Shown: positions 11,290 to 23,160, numbered from the stretch's first letter. The stretch is 64,000 bases of DNA from Datura wrightii (GCA_035772735.1 JASDFA010000002.1:6944001-7008000), one strand, 5' to 3'. Notes: generated by a model from the sequence alone, not told the origin. Program-made: numbers and translations.

Positions 11290-12440
11290 TAAGGATCATA
11301 TTTTAGTTAAGTTGAAGGAAGTAGTCCAGAATCAAAAAATGGAGGTTTTCTCCCAAGTCCGATATCAGGGTCGATTATGTGTCCTGAATGTGAATGACTT
11401 GAGAGAGCGGATGTTTAGAGGGGCTCACCGCTCTCGTATTCTATACACCCAAGTGACACAAAGATGTATCATGATCTATGGGATGTCTATTGGTGGAATG
11501 GCATGGAGAAGGATATCACAAAATTTTTGGCTAACTGTCTGAATTGCCAAAAGGTTAAGGTTGAGCACCAGAGACCAGGAGGTGTGATTCAAGATATCAC
11601 TATTCCTACTTGGAAGTGGAAAGAGATAAATATGGACTTCCTTTTTGGGTTGCTTTGTACACACCAACAACATGATTCAATCTGGGTGATTGCAGACCAT
11701 ATAACCAAGTCAACACATTTTCGACCAGTTAAGACTACACATTCAACTGAGGATTATGTTGGACTTTACATTTTGGAGTTACTCAGGTTACATGGGGTCC
11801 CTTTATCCATCATTTCCGTCCCTTTATCCATCATTTCTAGTAGGAGTACTCAGTTCACCTCTCAGTTTGTTAGATCATTTCAAAAGGGTCTTGGTATTCA
11901 GGTAAATCTTAACACAACTTTTCACACGCAGGAAAATCGTCCGGCCGAGCAAACCATTCAGACTTTGGAGGACATGTTGAGAGCTTGTGTAATTAATTTC
12001 AAGGGCAGTTAGGTTGATCCCTTGCCTCTCATTTAGGTTGCCTACAATAACCGTTATCACTCTAGCATTCAAATGGATTTATTTGAGGCTCTTTATGGGC
12101 AGAGATGTAGATCACTTATTGGAGGGTTTGAGGTAAACGAGGCTACATTGTTAGGGCCAAATTCAGTTTATGAGGCCATGGAGAAAGTTAAGCTTATTAG
12201 AGAAAGGCTGAAAATAACTCAGAGTCATCAAAAATCCTATGCTGATACGAGGAAGAGAGAGCTTGAGTTCAGCATTGATGATTGGGTACTTTTGAAGGTG
12301 TCACCAACGAAAGTGATGATGAGATTTGGCAAGAAGGGGAAGCTCAGTCCCCGATATGTGGTCCTTACAAGATTCTGAGGCGTGTTGTCAATGTGGCTTA
12401 TGAGTTGGAGTTGCATGCAGAGTTGGTATCAATGCATCTA
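11290..12440 (+). pseudogene. Tekay-type integrase (broken, catalytic residue lost)
   Basis: The zinc-binding N-terminus is recognisable around 11440-11560 (YHDLWDVYWWNGMEKDITKF, then CLNCQKVK). The core begins at KWKEINMDF with the first catalytic Asp. The second catalytic block reads ISSRSTQFTS, where the family has Asp-Arg-Gly, so the second Asp is replaced by Ser. The Glu of the DDE triad is present (RPAEQTIQTLEDML). A 21-bp tandem duplication (11797-11817 and 11818-11838) adds seven residues, VPLSIIS, just before the second Asp site. Frames change between 11542 and 11464, a stop follows FKGS at 12010-12012, and the C-terminal module spans about 12240-12440 with another frameshift near 12370. 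Confidence 0.85.
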
Positions 12441-12618
12441 GTTTTCCATCTGTACTTCTTTAAAAAAGTACATTGGCGATCTAGCTTTAGTTATACCTGT
12501 TGAGAGCATTAGTGTGAAGGATATCCTCACTTACCAAGAGGGAGCTTCTTGGGAAGCTGAAGCAGATATGATGGCCAAGTACCCTTACCTCTTCCCTTCC
12601 AGCTCAGCTTTAGCATGA
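12441..12618 (+). pseudogene. Chromodomain remnant with internal deletion
   Basis: After the integrase C-terminus, the polyprotein tail runs LTYQE and then jumps straight to SWEAEADMMAKYPYLFPSS. The segment that should lie between them (the VEILDRQ...LRNKE...VKVLWRNQH core seen in the copies at 4.8, 20.2 and 31.0 kb) is missing, so most of the chromodomain has been deleted. The frame ends at TGA 12616-12618. The 3' UTR then reaches a polypurine tract (CCCACGGGGAGA, about 12837-12847) before the LTR. Confidence 0.75.
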
Positions 12619-12852
12619 GGTACTGTTTCCTCATTGTTACTCCACTCAGTTTCATGGCTCTTAGTTCCTTTCATGTATTAGTATTAATGTATGATTCATG
12701 AATCCAATTTAGTATATGCATCTCAGGTTGAAGTCAATCACTCCATTATAATTAAGTCTATAGCTTTCAGTATTAGGATTATAGCTCTTTGCCTATCTTT
12801 TAAACTCTATTAGTCTTCATTTGAGGATGAATTTTCCCACGGGGAGATAATA

Positions 12853-14913
12853 TGACACCCCAAAAGTTTCTAAGATCAGAACTTAGAAATGGCATTGAAA
12901 CCAATAGAAAAATTGAACTTTTTCCTGAGGACCGACCATGCCATGAGTTGCGTCATGTAGGTATGGTCCGTGGAGTGGTCATACCAAGATGGATAGAGGA
13001 ATGTCTAGAAGTTTTTTAGTGTCCATGATCTATGGCATGACCCGTGTTATGGTGGTACGAGTAGTGATAAGAGTCCGTCGTAAGAGGATGAGAGAGTAAC
13101 CAAAATAAATCTTGGTACCATGAGAGAAACCTACAAACCATACAATCTTTGTATGCACCGTACCATACATCCGTAGGAAGGGATCCAAAGACTAATCAAT
13201 CTAGCTCCAGTGACCATGAGGGGTCACCATGAGCTGTGGTCACTCGACTGGCAGTTTTAAGTGCGAAATTCAAAGGTTATTTTTGTAACTTCCTATGAAT
13301 TTAACTCCTAAAAAAAGTCATTTTGGGTTTCCTAAGAGGAGTATTTACGGGTTAAATGTAGCCCAAACTCTCATTCCTCTCCTAACACTGTTGATTGAAG
13401 ATCAAATTCCCTCAAGGCCCTTAAGTAACTAAGGTTCTTCTCTTTTCAATTCCTCTTAGGTCTCATGTATAGTCAAGAGCTCTTCAAACCAGGTATATGG
13501 GGTTCTGAATAGGGGATTTCATTCTTTCTCATACCAAATCTCAAGTCTAAATTCATTATTACAATTCCTTCAAGTCTCCAATGGAGATTTTCATGAATTT
13601 CTAGAGATAGGCCCTTTTTGATGCAAAACTCTATGATCTCTTATGAAATTAATTCTCTCATGATTGTATTTATGATTTATCACAATGGTCAAATGATTTC
13701 TATGAAAAACTCTCATGATTCTCTATTTACAAAATTTGCACGATTTTGCTCAAGTAGGTATGAATTTCAGGAATATCAAGCTTATGTATCATGGTTGTAT
13801 TTTTAGCATTTTTTCATGGCTAGTTCATGTATGTCAAGAAGTTTATGAATATATCATATTATTTTAATCTAGCCCATGCAAAACCCATGTTCATGTATGA
13901 TTATGACCACTATATATGATTTTGGGAGTAGTATTTAACACCGAGTAGGTCGAGGTTAAGCACACCCAGGCCTCAGAACTATGTGCCACCATAAGATAAG
14001 GGGTCCTCTCTAGTAAAGAGTTTCTCTCTTTCCCCTATCCTAAGGAGTCCTCGTCTGTTGGGAGTGTCTCCCTTACGCTATTGGGCTCATTAGTGATATC
14101 ACTCCTTAATGCTTCTTACCCTTGGCAAGGTGTGGACACCTTCGTGACCAGGGGTGCAGGTTGGGCTGCATGATACACACTTGAAGTATGTTAGATATGA
14201 GAATCTTCCATTGTTCCTCATGTTTTCACAATTCCTCATATTCATATTTTATGATGTTATCACTTATGGTCTTTTTGACCCAATGATTAATTTATGAGAT
14301 TTTCTTATGATTTCAAATATATTGAGCTTTATGATTTTATTTTCAAAACCTTGGGTCATTACACTTCAGATTATGATGAACAACCTATGCTTTTATTACT
14401 GTCACGACCATGACCCTTTAGCATGTTGTCCTTACTCTCATGTTTTACTTATCCACCATTCTCAGTATATTCAAAGTACTGATCTCAAGCTTTTATTCTA
14501 TATCATCTCATGATATAGGTGCAAGTGATCGTCTCAACCCTGCTGGTAGATTAAATCATGCTCCAGATTTAGCTCAGTGTTAGTGAGTCCTCATCATCCA
14601 GGGATGTCAGTTTGATTCATGACTTTTTTATGTAATTCCAATTACAAACTTAGTAGAGATATTTGGGGATTTTCCCATCAGCTCATCTTATGTTAGAATC
14701 TTTTAAGAAGATGATGTATAGGTCAGCTATTTTGACTTGTAGTCCTAGTTGATGCATTTTATGATATCGTATACTTCTTCTTATGTTGTATCATAAGTTT
14801 GTTCCACATAGTGGACGCTTATTCTTTTGTTATGCATGCACCATGGATTAAGTTTGAGCCATTTATGATTCTAAATCTCGTGTTATGTCCAGGGTCTATG
14901 CTCGGGTTGTGAG
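12853..14913 (+). mobile_element. 3' LTR of the 5'-truncated plus-strand Tekay element
   Basis: It starts TGACACCCCAAAAGTTTCTA after the polypurine tract and ends at about CTCGGGTTGTGAG near 14913. Landmarks shared with the other Tekay LTRs are the motif cluster near the start (12950-13260), AGTATTTAACACCGAGTAGG near 13930, CAGTATATTCAAAGTACTGA near 14461, TGAGTCCTCATCATCCAG near 14583 and the terminal CTCGTGTTATGTCCAGGG block. It is clearly diverged from the other LTRs, consistent with an old insertion. No gene lies in it. Confidence 0.8.
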
Positions 14914-15091
14914 GTAAGAGGTGGCAATTTCTCCATAAAACTTATGTATAGTGAATTGAGACCCTAATTTAAGAGGGTTCCTCAAAAAGAAGTCATTCTA
15001 CATCTAGATATCCATCCAAGACATTAGTTTAATTTTTTTCTTGTATCATGGAAGAAACTATATCCTATTGAGAGATTACAAAAAATGGCAT
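14914..15091. other. Short unassigned spacer
   Basis: Sequence between the Tekay LTR end and the LINE fragment. No feature is recognisable apart from a possible continuation of the LINE frame near its right end. Confidence 0.4.
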
Positions 15092-15480
15092 TTCGACTCC
15101 ATTGGGCTGCGTATTCTATGGCTCCGATATAGAAAAATTTGATCACGTGTATTTTGATTGCTTAGTGACTATTGAGATTTGGAGAAGATTACTTAGCTGG
15201 ATGGGGGAGCAGAGGACCATTGGTTGTTGGCAAGAGGAACTTCACTAGGTGAGTAACTGGTTAAAGAGAAGATCAAATAGGGGAGCTTTTATCAGTAGTG
15301 TGTTTTGTATGGTGGTATATATGATCTGGAGAGAAAGAAATGGCCTCAGATTTTAGACTTCTCAGTTATATTGTGACAGAGTTTGTAGAGAGATGGAACT
15401 TCACATACATATATGAGGTAAGAGTGAATCAATGTGGCAACCAGCACTGCAGAAGCTTGAGGGCATTCCACAAAGAAGCT
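15092..15480 (+). pseudogene. LINE (non-LTR retrotransposon) RT C-terminal zinc-finger remnant
   Basis: The plus-strand frame reads DIEKFDHVYFDCLVTIEIW, the signature that follows the RT of plant LINEs (zf-RVT type: a Cys pair, then a His...Cys block with the HLFFxC pattern and IW). The first Cys codon is at 15108-15110; the second Cys of the usual CxxC is replaced. After TAG at 15247-15249 the homology continues (VSNWLKRRSNRGAF, then VVYMIWRERNGLRF) to TAG at 15354-15356. What follows to ~15640 may be the LINE 3' UTR. The rest of the element is absent; 5' truncation is typical of LINE insertions. Confidence 0.75.
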
Positions 15481-15640
15481 TATCGGAAAATGTTTTATAG
15501 ATAGGTTCTTTTCCTATTTCTGGATAGTACATTTATGAACTGATTGGAATAGGTTGATAGTTTATATTTATTGTTTTCTTTCTTTATCTGTACACATGAG
15601 AAGGTAGGTGGTCTGCACGTTAATTCTTATTTGTAATAGA

Positions 15641-17712
15641 TGTTACACCCTGTAAGTTTCTATCGTATAAGTCGGCATATTCATATGTTAGTCAAGAGTC
15701 TAATAGTACGACGCATATGAGAAAGGGTCCAGGCAAAGGTCGAACGAGCGCGGAACTAAGGTAGTGAGGGAGAAGGCTAGAAAAGTTTCCACAAGGGGCA
15801 ACATATCACGGACCTCTCCCCGCGTGTTGGGCATTATGACACGACCCTAATTTGCTGTGTTGGGGTCCGTGACATGGACCCCATGTCCACCGCCCAAGTC
15901 TTATATATATTATGTTGTATCCATTGATATTATATCATATAAGAGAAACATCGTCCAGAGAGTGAAGGGTGTAACATTTTTAAGTTATTTTTATTCGATT
16001 ACGTTGTTAAACTCTATCGAAATTCAAATTTACTTCAGGTATTGAGTTCTAAGCCTGCAGGAAGCATTACTACGGAGTTATTTTCTTGAAATTCTCCCAG
16101 TAAATCATAACCCTGCCAAATAGAAGTTGTCAGAATTGCTCCAAATTGATTGCTTTACAGTCACAGGCTTCAAATAAGTATTTCTCCTTTCTGAACTCTT
16201 GGGAAATTATACGTTTTTTATCGTATTTTGTTAAGTTGAAGTATACTTAATATTAGTATTATAAGTTATCATTTCTGCCGAATTTAGTACTGAAACTAGT
16301 CTCACTCTCCTAGTAATACAATTATAGCTGGAAAGGGATGATAAATATGAATTGAAACTCGCCAGTTAATCAGAAATTGGCGATCGAGGTATGTTAAGGC
16401 GAATTTCTTTAGCAAATTAGTTTCTTTTGTATTGTAATACAATTTGAATCCCATTAAGAGAGCCAGAAGAATATCTATTGTGATTAGCCATTGCTATTAG
16501 TTGAAACCAGTACTTATGTTTAGTTTGGGATTGACTTTTTCCTGTATAGCCGTCCATAACCAACCCAGAGTTACTAGCTGTGTCGATGCCTGTCAGGGGC
16601 TAGATGATGTTTCTCCAAGGAGTGGTATGCCATCCATGAGGGATGAAGATAGGGTCCGAGGGCCTCATACAGTCCATTCAATGGCTGGTTTATTATATGT
16701 CGTATCGATACCACACCCCCATCGAGCCTGGTGCCCGGGGAGCAGATATCAAGAGTCCACTGGACATAGTCACAACTAAAGTTTAGGGGTTGAGCGGGAT
16801 CAATTGCAGACCTAGGGGATTGGTAGGATGACTATAATTATTAGATGACTCAGTGTGACCTTGTTAGGGGTATATAGATTGAAGTTTACTCACCAGGGCT
16901 TATGGGGGCCCCGTGTGGGTTATTCTGTGCTGCTTATACCTTCAAGCTTATAGGGCCCACGTAAGGTTCTTGTTTGCATTAGTACTGGTAGATTAGACAG
17001 TAGGAAGTTCATCTATTCAGGTAGTATGTTTATTCTTTTCGTTCAGGTACTTTCAGTTTCCTTTTAGTTCATTCAGTTATTTACAGTTATTACCTTACAT
17101 ATTCGGTACAAATTCTACCGACACCCTTCTTGGGGCGCTACATTACTTTCCTGTAGGGGAAGATAGATGCGTATCAGAACATTTCTAGTAGCCATCCAGG
17201 AATAGCAGTGAAATCGACTCCTTTCCTCTGGAGATAACAGTTAGAAGGTTTACTCTTTTGATTGTATAATTTATGGGTAGGTCGGGGCCTTGTATCGACT
17301 GTTACATCACTCCTAGAGGTTTGCATATTGTTTTAGATTCCCAGTGGTTAGTTAATATTGGCCATGTGGGGCCCATGTATGCTTTATTTTACGTGTTGGC
17401 TGTGTGGGGCCTTGTTTAGCTGTTAGTTAGCAGCCTTGTCGGCCATAGCTTAGTTTAGTGCTGGATTTACTTTACAGTTATAACTAGACATCATGGTGGT
17501 CTTATCGGTCCGCATAGGATTCCCTGCTATTATCTGTTTCTTGTTAGCTGTTTTGTTTTATAGGTGACTATAAGGCCATGTCGGCCGGGGGCTGTGTTTA
17601 AAGACGAGATATAGCCTGTTGTTTCCTTGAATTGGGTTGCAGGCTTGCACCAAACGTGCATAGGCCTAGCCATGTTAGTTAGATTCAAATATGGCAATAT
17701 GTGCCAGTCATG
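15641..17712 (+). mobile_element. LTR of the TGTTACACCC family, 3' end truncated
   Basis: It starts TGTTACACCCTGTAAGTTTC, the same start as the LTRs on minus at 3406 and on plus at 60754. Shared internal landmarks are TACGGAGTTA near 16072, CGATCGAGGTATGTTAAGGC near 16381 (matched at 61470), and the late block TAGGTGACTATAAGG with CGGCCGGGGGCTGTGTTTA near 17562-17600 (matched in the solo LTR at 955-990 on minus). The last ~40-100 bp do not align well, and the sequence passes at 17713 into the 3' LTR of the next element without a clean LTR end. The 92-codon ORF at 16501-16779 has no recognisable domain. Confidence 0.75.
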
Positions 17713-19858
17713 TCTAGAGACCCCAATTCAACCCACGGCATGAGCTTACATCTAATTCAATCACATGAGCGGAAGACTTAGCATAAAGAAGACGTAATTA
17801 TAACATAGTAAAGGGGGAAGCCAGTACAAAATTCATACATAACGGCTGATTACAACATGTAGTCTGAAAAGCCCGTAATCATGAAAGACGGGTTGATGGG
17901 ACAACTCCCCAGCTAAACAAACAATTCTGAAATTGAAAGAAAGCATAGAGTCTAAACATATGGCCCTCGAAACATGAGGACTCACCAAATATGCTGATAA
18001 CAATCTCTGAAGCACTACTGAGGAGGGTGAGCTTGGATGTCGGGCCCTGTATCATGAAACGATACAACATAGGAAGTATGCGGTCAGTACGTGGAATGTA
18101 CTGAGTATGCAAGGTAAGTAAAACGAACATTTAAATATATAAATCCCATAAATGATCATAAGAGTAGGACATCATGCTCATATCATAAATATCGTACCAT
18201 AACATAAGCTTCAAGGTTTTCAAAACATTCATAATATAATTGTAATCGTAATCATAAGAGAAAATATTTATTTAACATTACTTGAGCCAATATACATAAT
18301 CATAAACATGCATAAATTATGAGGAACAGTGGGAGATTCTCTTAACCGACACACCTATATGAGCACACATGAAGTCCGACTTGTAAACCTAGTCGGGAGG
18401 TCGTTCGTACGTTGCCAAGGGTAGAACCATGAAGGGCATGATATCACCATGAAAAAGGGCCAATTGGGCCGGGGACAGTCATGTAAGAGGTCCCAATATA
18501 CCTACAATGGCATGTAGTTTATGAGATCTAGGGCTTAACCTGAGCCCCAACCTACTCAGTGTTCGATACTACTCCCAAAATATATATTGTGCTCATAGTA
18601 TAATATGCATGAATTCATGGTCTAGTTAAATCATGATAATCATAAACATACTTGTACATACGTGAACTAGCCATGACATAATGCCCGTGAGACTGCCATA
18701 ACATAATTCATAAATCATAGGTTTCATGCATACTTGTAGGTCATACATATACCTTACAAATCATCATATTATAATGGGTATTTGAACAAATCCATATTTC
18801 AAATCATAAATCATGTTGGGTTTGTAAATATCAACAATTGAAGTAAAGATCATAACCCGATTCATCATAGATCATACATAGTTCGGCTTAATTTAGTAGA
18901 AATCGAAATTAATAATTTTATAATCAAAAAAGTTGTAAAATTTGATCAAAATTCATAAAATATGATGAGATTTTCAAAATATAAAAATCCATTAGTAAAT
19001 CATTAGAATTCTTCAAAATTCAAGTTGAAACCCCATAAGATTTTTGATCAATTTTCATAAATTATAAGAGATTAGGCATGGGTGTGAATGCAAACACTCA
19101 TTCATAACCCTACATACCTAGGTAAGATCAGCTTCTAGAGTTCCTTGAATGCCGAATGGAGAATTGATAGAGAAAAGCTTGAAACTATGTTTGATCTCTC
19201 TAAAACCCTCTTAATTTGCATGCATGGGAATAACTTATGCAAGAGGGGCTTAACCTATCTTATCATGCCCAGAAAAATACATAAAATGATGTAGTTTAGG
19301 GCCTTAGAGCATAGAAAGGTCGAAAATACCCTTAGTGAAAAATCCCTGAAAAACTAATCTGGGTGAACCAACGACTGATCCCACGAGTCATTGCATGATA
19401 CCACGACTCGTGGTATCGAGTCATTTGGTCCACCGCCTTACTTCATGTTTTTAGATTCTTCCCATGACTCGACAGGATGAGTCGTTGCTTCAAATAATAG
19501 GTCATTAGATCGATCATTGTCAGCTTTCCTAAAAATCTGAACTTCCCTTACCACGAGCCTCACCATGACTCATGGTTGCTAACGAGTCGTGGTATCCATC
19601 CATTATATCAACTGGAGCATCTGGCAATCTAACCCACGACTGGTGACCACAGGTCGTCACTTCTGACCATGAGTCATTGGATGACCCGTGGTATCCCCAA
19701 CTGTCGAGGTCCAATTCCTCCCACAAATGCTAACAACGACCCGTGGTTTCCAACCACGAGTCATTACATCACCCCTCTTATGACTTTTTTTTCCCAGTGT
19801 TTCAGCCAATTTTAGATTTTGATCCCGATTCTAATCTTAGCACTTTTGGGGTATTACA
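17713..19858 (-). mobile_element. 3' LTR of the Tekay element (end truncated)
   Basis: The start on minus is TGTAATACCCCAAAAGTGC at 19858, right after the polypurine tract (AGGGGGAGAT on minus, 19871-19861). The far end matches the 5' LTR up to AGAGACCCC (17713-17721 versus 24990s), but the last ~54 bp present in the 5' LTR are absent. Near the start (19370-19790) lies a dense cluster of CCACGACTCGTGG motifs, including a 21-bp palindrome at 19397-19417 with 10-bp arms (GATACCACGA, centre C, TCGTGGTATC). Conserved block GTACGTGGAATGTACTGAGT is at 18087-18106. No genes. Confidence 0.9.
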
Positions 19859-20101
19859 ATATCTCCCCCTTGTGAACATTCATCCTTGAATGTTGGAAAC
19901 AAGAAGAAAACAAAAAGATGAAATTGTTACACCCCAAAACTGATCATTTAACCCGAAAATTAATGGAATGACTACCTTCGATTCATACCACATAGCTGAA
20001 CTGATTTCATACTTCACATACACATCCATATACATAAAAGAAACTTGAGAACATGAACTGAACATGAAAACTAAATAGTTTCATGAAGTACAATTGATAC
20101 C

Positions 20102-20431
20102 TCAAGTCAAAATCGAGCCGGTAGAGAATAGATGCGGGTATTTAGCCATCATATCTGCTTCGGCTTCCCACGTAGCTCCTTCAATGTGTTGATTTCTCCA
20201 TAAGACCTTAACTGAAGCTACTTCCTTGTTCCTTAGCTTTCGGACTTGACGATCTAATATTTCCACCAAGACTTGTTCATAGTTGAGGCTCTCTTTTACA
20301 CCGACGCTGTCCACCAAAACTACTAGATCTCCCAAACACTTCTTCAAAAGTGACATATGAAACACGGGATGTACAGAAGAAAACTCTGTGGCCAAGTCCA
20401 ACTCATACGCTACCTTACCAACCCTTCTCAT
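20102..20431 (-). pseudogene. Integrase C-terminus and chromodomain
   Basis: The frame runs from the integrase C-terminal segment (RRVGKVAYELDLATEFSSVH, PVFHMSLLKKCLGD) into the chromodomain (YEQVLVEILDRQVRKLRNKE, VKVLWRNQHIEGATWEAEAD) and ends SILT-stop. The chromodomain is the best preserved of the copies in the window: the aromatic/hydrophobic core and WxNxHIExxTWE pattern are intact. In active elements this domain binds modified histones and directs insertion into heterochromatin. It is separated from the upstream 20659-20453 segment by a stop that follows GKKGKLSP; the frame is the same. Confidence 0.88.
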
Positions 20432-20452
20432 GATCCGGTAGGAACCAACATA

Positions 20453-21763
20453 TCAGGGACTGAGTTTTCCTTTCTTCCCAAACCGCATAACTCCCTTCAT
20501 GGGAGATACCTTGAGAAATACCCAATCTTCTACCTCAAACTCCATATCCCTTTTCCTCACATCAGCATATGATTTCTGACAACTCTGAGCGGTTTTCAAC
20601 CGGTCCCTTATCAACTGAACCTTTACCATGGCCTCATGAACCGAATTGGGCCCTATCATAGCTGCCTCACCGACCTCAAACCATCCAATGGGCGATCTAC
20701 ACCTTCACCGATATAGAGCCTTGAGCGGTGCCATCTGGATGCTAGAGTGATAGCTATTATTATAAGCAAATTTGATCAATGTCAAATGATCATCCCAACT
20801 ACACTTGAAATCCATCACACACGCTCTCAATATGTCCTCAAGAGTTTGGATTGTTCATTCGGCTTGGCCATCCATTTGCGGATGAAAGGCTGTGCTGAGC
20901 TTAACTTGAGTCTCAAGTCCATTCTGAAAAGACCGCCGGAACTGGGAGGTAAACTGAGTACCTCGGTTTGAAATAATAGACAAGGGAACTCCATGAAGTC
21001 AAAAAAACTTCCGAATATACAATTTGGCATAATCATCCACTAAATCTGTGGTTTTGACTGGTAGGAAATGTGCCGCCTTGGTCAACCTGTCTACCACCAC
21101 CCAAATGGAGTAATATTGTCAGTGAGTACGGGGTAGTCCTGTAATGAAATCCATATTAATCTCTTCCCACTTCCAAGTAGGAATGCTAATATCTTGAAGT
21201 ACTCCTCCTGGCCTTTGATGTTCAATCTTGACTTGTTGAGAATTTGGACATTTCGCTACGAACTCTGCAATATCCTTCTTCATACCATCCCACCAATAGA
21301 TTTCTTGCAAGTCCTGATACATCTTCGTGGATCCCGGATGGATAAAATATCTGGTACCATATGCCTCATGCAATATCCGACCTCTCAAATCATCAACATC
21401 TGCAACACATAGATGATCCTGGTATCGTAGCACACCATCTCCCCCTTGGGAGAAAACCTCTACCCTTTGACTCTGCACCGCTTTCTTCAATTTCCTCGAA
21501 ATCGGATCCTCGTCTTGCTTAGATTTGACATCAACCACCAAGGACGATTCTGATCCATTCTGCACAACAACACCGCCATCGGTTGACTCGACTAATCTAA
21601 CTCCCAACCTTGCAAGTCGATGGACATCTTTCACCAACTCCTTCTTTCCCCCATCCACGTGAAACACAATCTCCATAGAGAGCCTACTAAGTGTGTCCGC
21701 TACCACATTAGCCTTGCCCGGATGGTAAAGGACACTCATGTCGTAGTCCTTTAGTAGCTCCAA
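20453..21763 (-). pseudogene. Tekay-type integrase (broken)
   Basis: The 214-residue stretch at 21763-21119 covers the RNase H tail (LLKDYDMSVLYHPGKANVVA), the tether, and the integrase zinc domain (FIHPGSTKMYQDLQEIYWWD, then CPNSQQVK, where the second zinc Cys is Ser). The core starts KWEEINMDFITGLPRTH with the first catalytic Asp, followed by a stop at 21118. The second catalytic block near 20960 reads ISNRGTQFTS, so the second Asp is Asn. Near 20855 the third block has GQAE with the Glu retained but the next codon is TGA. The C-terminal module (VRKRDMEFEVEDWVFLKVSP) is in 20659-20453. These changes at two metal ligands and several stops make it inactive. Confidence 0.88.
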
Positions 21764-22153
21764 CCACCTCCTTGGCCGAAGATTGAGATCTTTCTACATG
21801 AACACATATTGCAAGTTCTTGTGATCCGTGAATACATCCACATGGACCCCATACAAGTAATGTCGCCATATCTTCAATACAAACACCACCGCGGCCAACT
21901 CAAGATCATGGGTCGGATAATTCTTCTCATGGACTTTCAATTGTCTTAAGGCATATGCTATCACCTTCCCATGCTGCAACAACACACATCCCAGTCCGAC
22001 TCGCGAAGCATCAAAATACACAACAAAGCCATCCATACCCTCGGGTAGGGTCAACATTGGTGCTGAAGTGAGTCGGGTCTTCAATTCTTGGAAGCTTTTC
22101 TCACAAGCCTCCAACCATTGGAAAATTACCTTTTTCTGAGTCAACCTGGTCAA
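21764..22153 (-). pseudogene. RNase H domain
   Basis: The segment opens with the RT-RNase H connection (KKVIFQWLEACEKSFQELKT, LTSAPMLTLP) and contains the three acidic catalytic positions of the Ty3/gypsy RNase H: Asp in VVYFDASRVGLGC, Glu in THDLELAAVVFVLK, and Asp in VFTDHKNLQYV. The usual Ser of ASRQL is Leu (YALRQLKVHEKNY). It ends at a TAG following QYVFM (21793) and resumes in the next segment in the same frame. The domain is readable end to end, but it is isolated by stops from RT and integrase. Confidence 0.85.
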
Positions 22154-22168
22154 TGGGGCTGCAATAGA

Positions 22169-23160
22169 TTAAAAGACCTCAACAAATCTCCGATAGTAGC
22201 CTGCTAAGCCCAAGAAACTTCGAATTTCTGAAGGATTCACCGGTCTGAGCCAATTCTTCACCGCTTCAATTTTCTTAGAATCTATTTTTATTCCCTCACT
22301 CGATAACACATGGCCCAAAAATGCAACCAAGTCCAACCAAAACTCGCACTTACTAAACTTTGCATAGAACTGACGATCCTTGAGAGTCTGCAACATTACT
22401 CTCAAATGAGCAACATGCTCCTCCTCACTCTGAGAGTATATAAGGATGTCATCGATGAACACGATCAGGAAAATATCTAGATATTGCTTGAACACCTTGT
22501 TCAGCAGGTCAATAAAGCTGAAGGAGCATTGGTTAGTCCAAATGACATAACTACGAACTCATAATGGTCATACTGGGTTCTGAAGGCTGTCTTTGGGATA
22601 TCACACTCCCGAACTCTGAGCTTATGATACCCTGACCTGAGATCTATGTTTGAGAAACATCTGGCACCTTGGAGCTGATCAAACAAATCATCAATCTTGG
22701 GTAAGGGGTACTTGTTCTTGACGGAAACCTTATTCAACTACCGATAATCAATACATATGTGAAGGGAACCATCCTTCTTTCGGACAAAGAGAACCGGTGC
22801 ACCCCATGGAGACTTGCTCGATCTAATGAAACCTTTATCCAACAAGTCCTTCAATTGCTCTTTTAACTCTTTTAGCTCGGCTGGAGCCTTCCTGTAAGGA
22901 GGAATAGAGATAGGTTGCGTATCAAACAAGAGATCAATACCAAAATCAATTTCCCACTCCTGAGGTACACCTAGCAAATCATCGGAAAAAACCTCCGGAT
23001 ACTCATACACCACCAGAACTGACTGGATAGTTGGGGTCTCAGACTCAACATCCTTAACCCTAACTAGGTGATACATACATTCCTTAGAAATCATTTTTCT
23101 GGCCTTAAGATATGAAATAAACTGACTGGCTGGTACAGCTGAATTACCCTTCCACTCCAA
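22169..23160 (-). pseudogene. Reverse transcriptase (one nonsense codon, one frameshift)
   Basis: Three consecutive segments make up the RT. Segment 23160-22738 has the start of the fingers (YRKAPAELKELKEQLKDLLD, SPWGAPVLFVRKKDGS) and ends in TAG directly after CIDYR. Segment 22737-22501, same frame, holds LNKVSVKNKYPLPKIDDLF and the first catalytic Asp in FSNIDLRSGYHKLRV, then SFGLTNAPSA. A frame change near 22500 leads to segment 22495-22169, with the catalytic pair in VFIDDILIYS and the thumb (FLGHVLSSEGIKIDSKK, RSFLGLAGYYRRF). All three catalytic Asp residues remain. It would copy element RNA into DNA in the particle if it were expressed, but the breaks prevent this. Confidence 0.9.

Noticed and set aside
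16501..16779. 92-codon plus-strand ORF
   Set aside because: It lies inside an LTR, has no domain, and the homologous LTRs do not keep it open.
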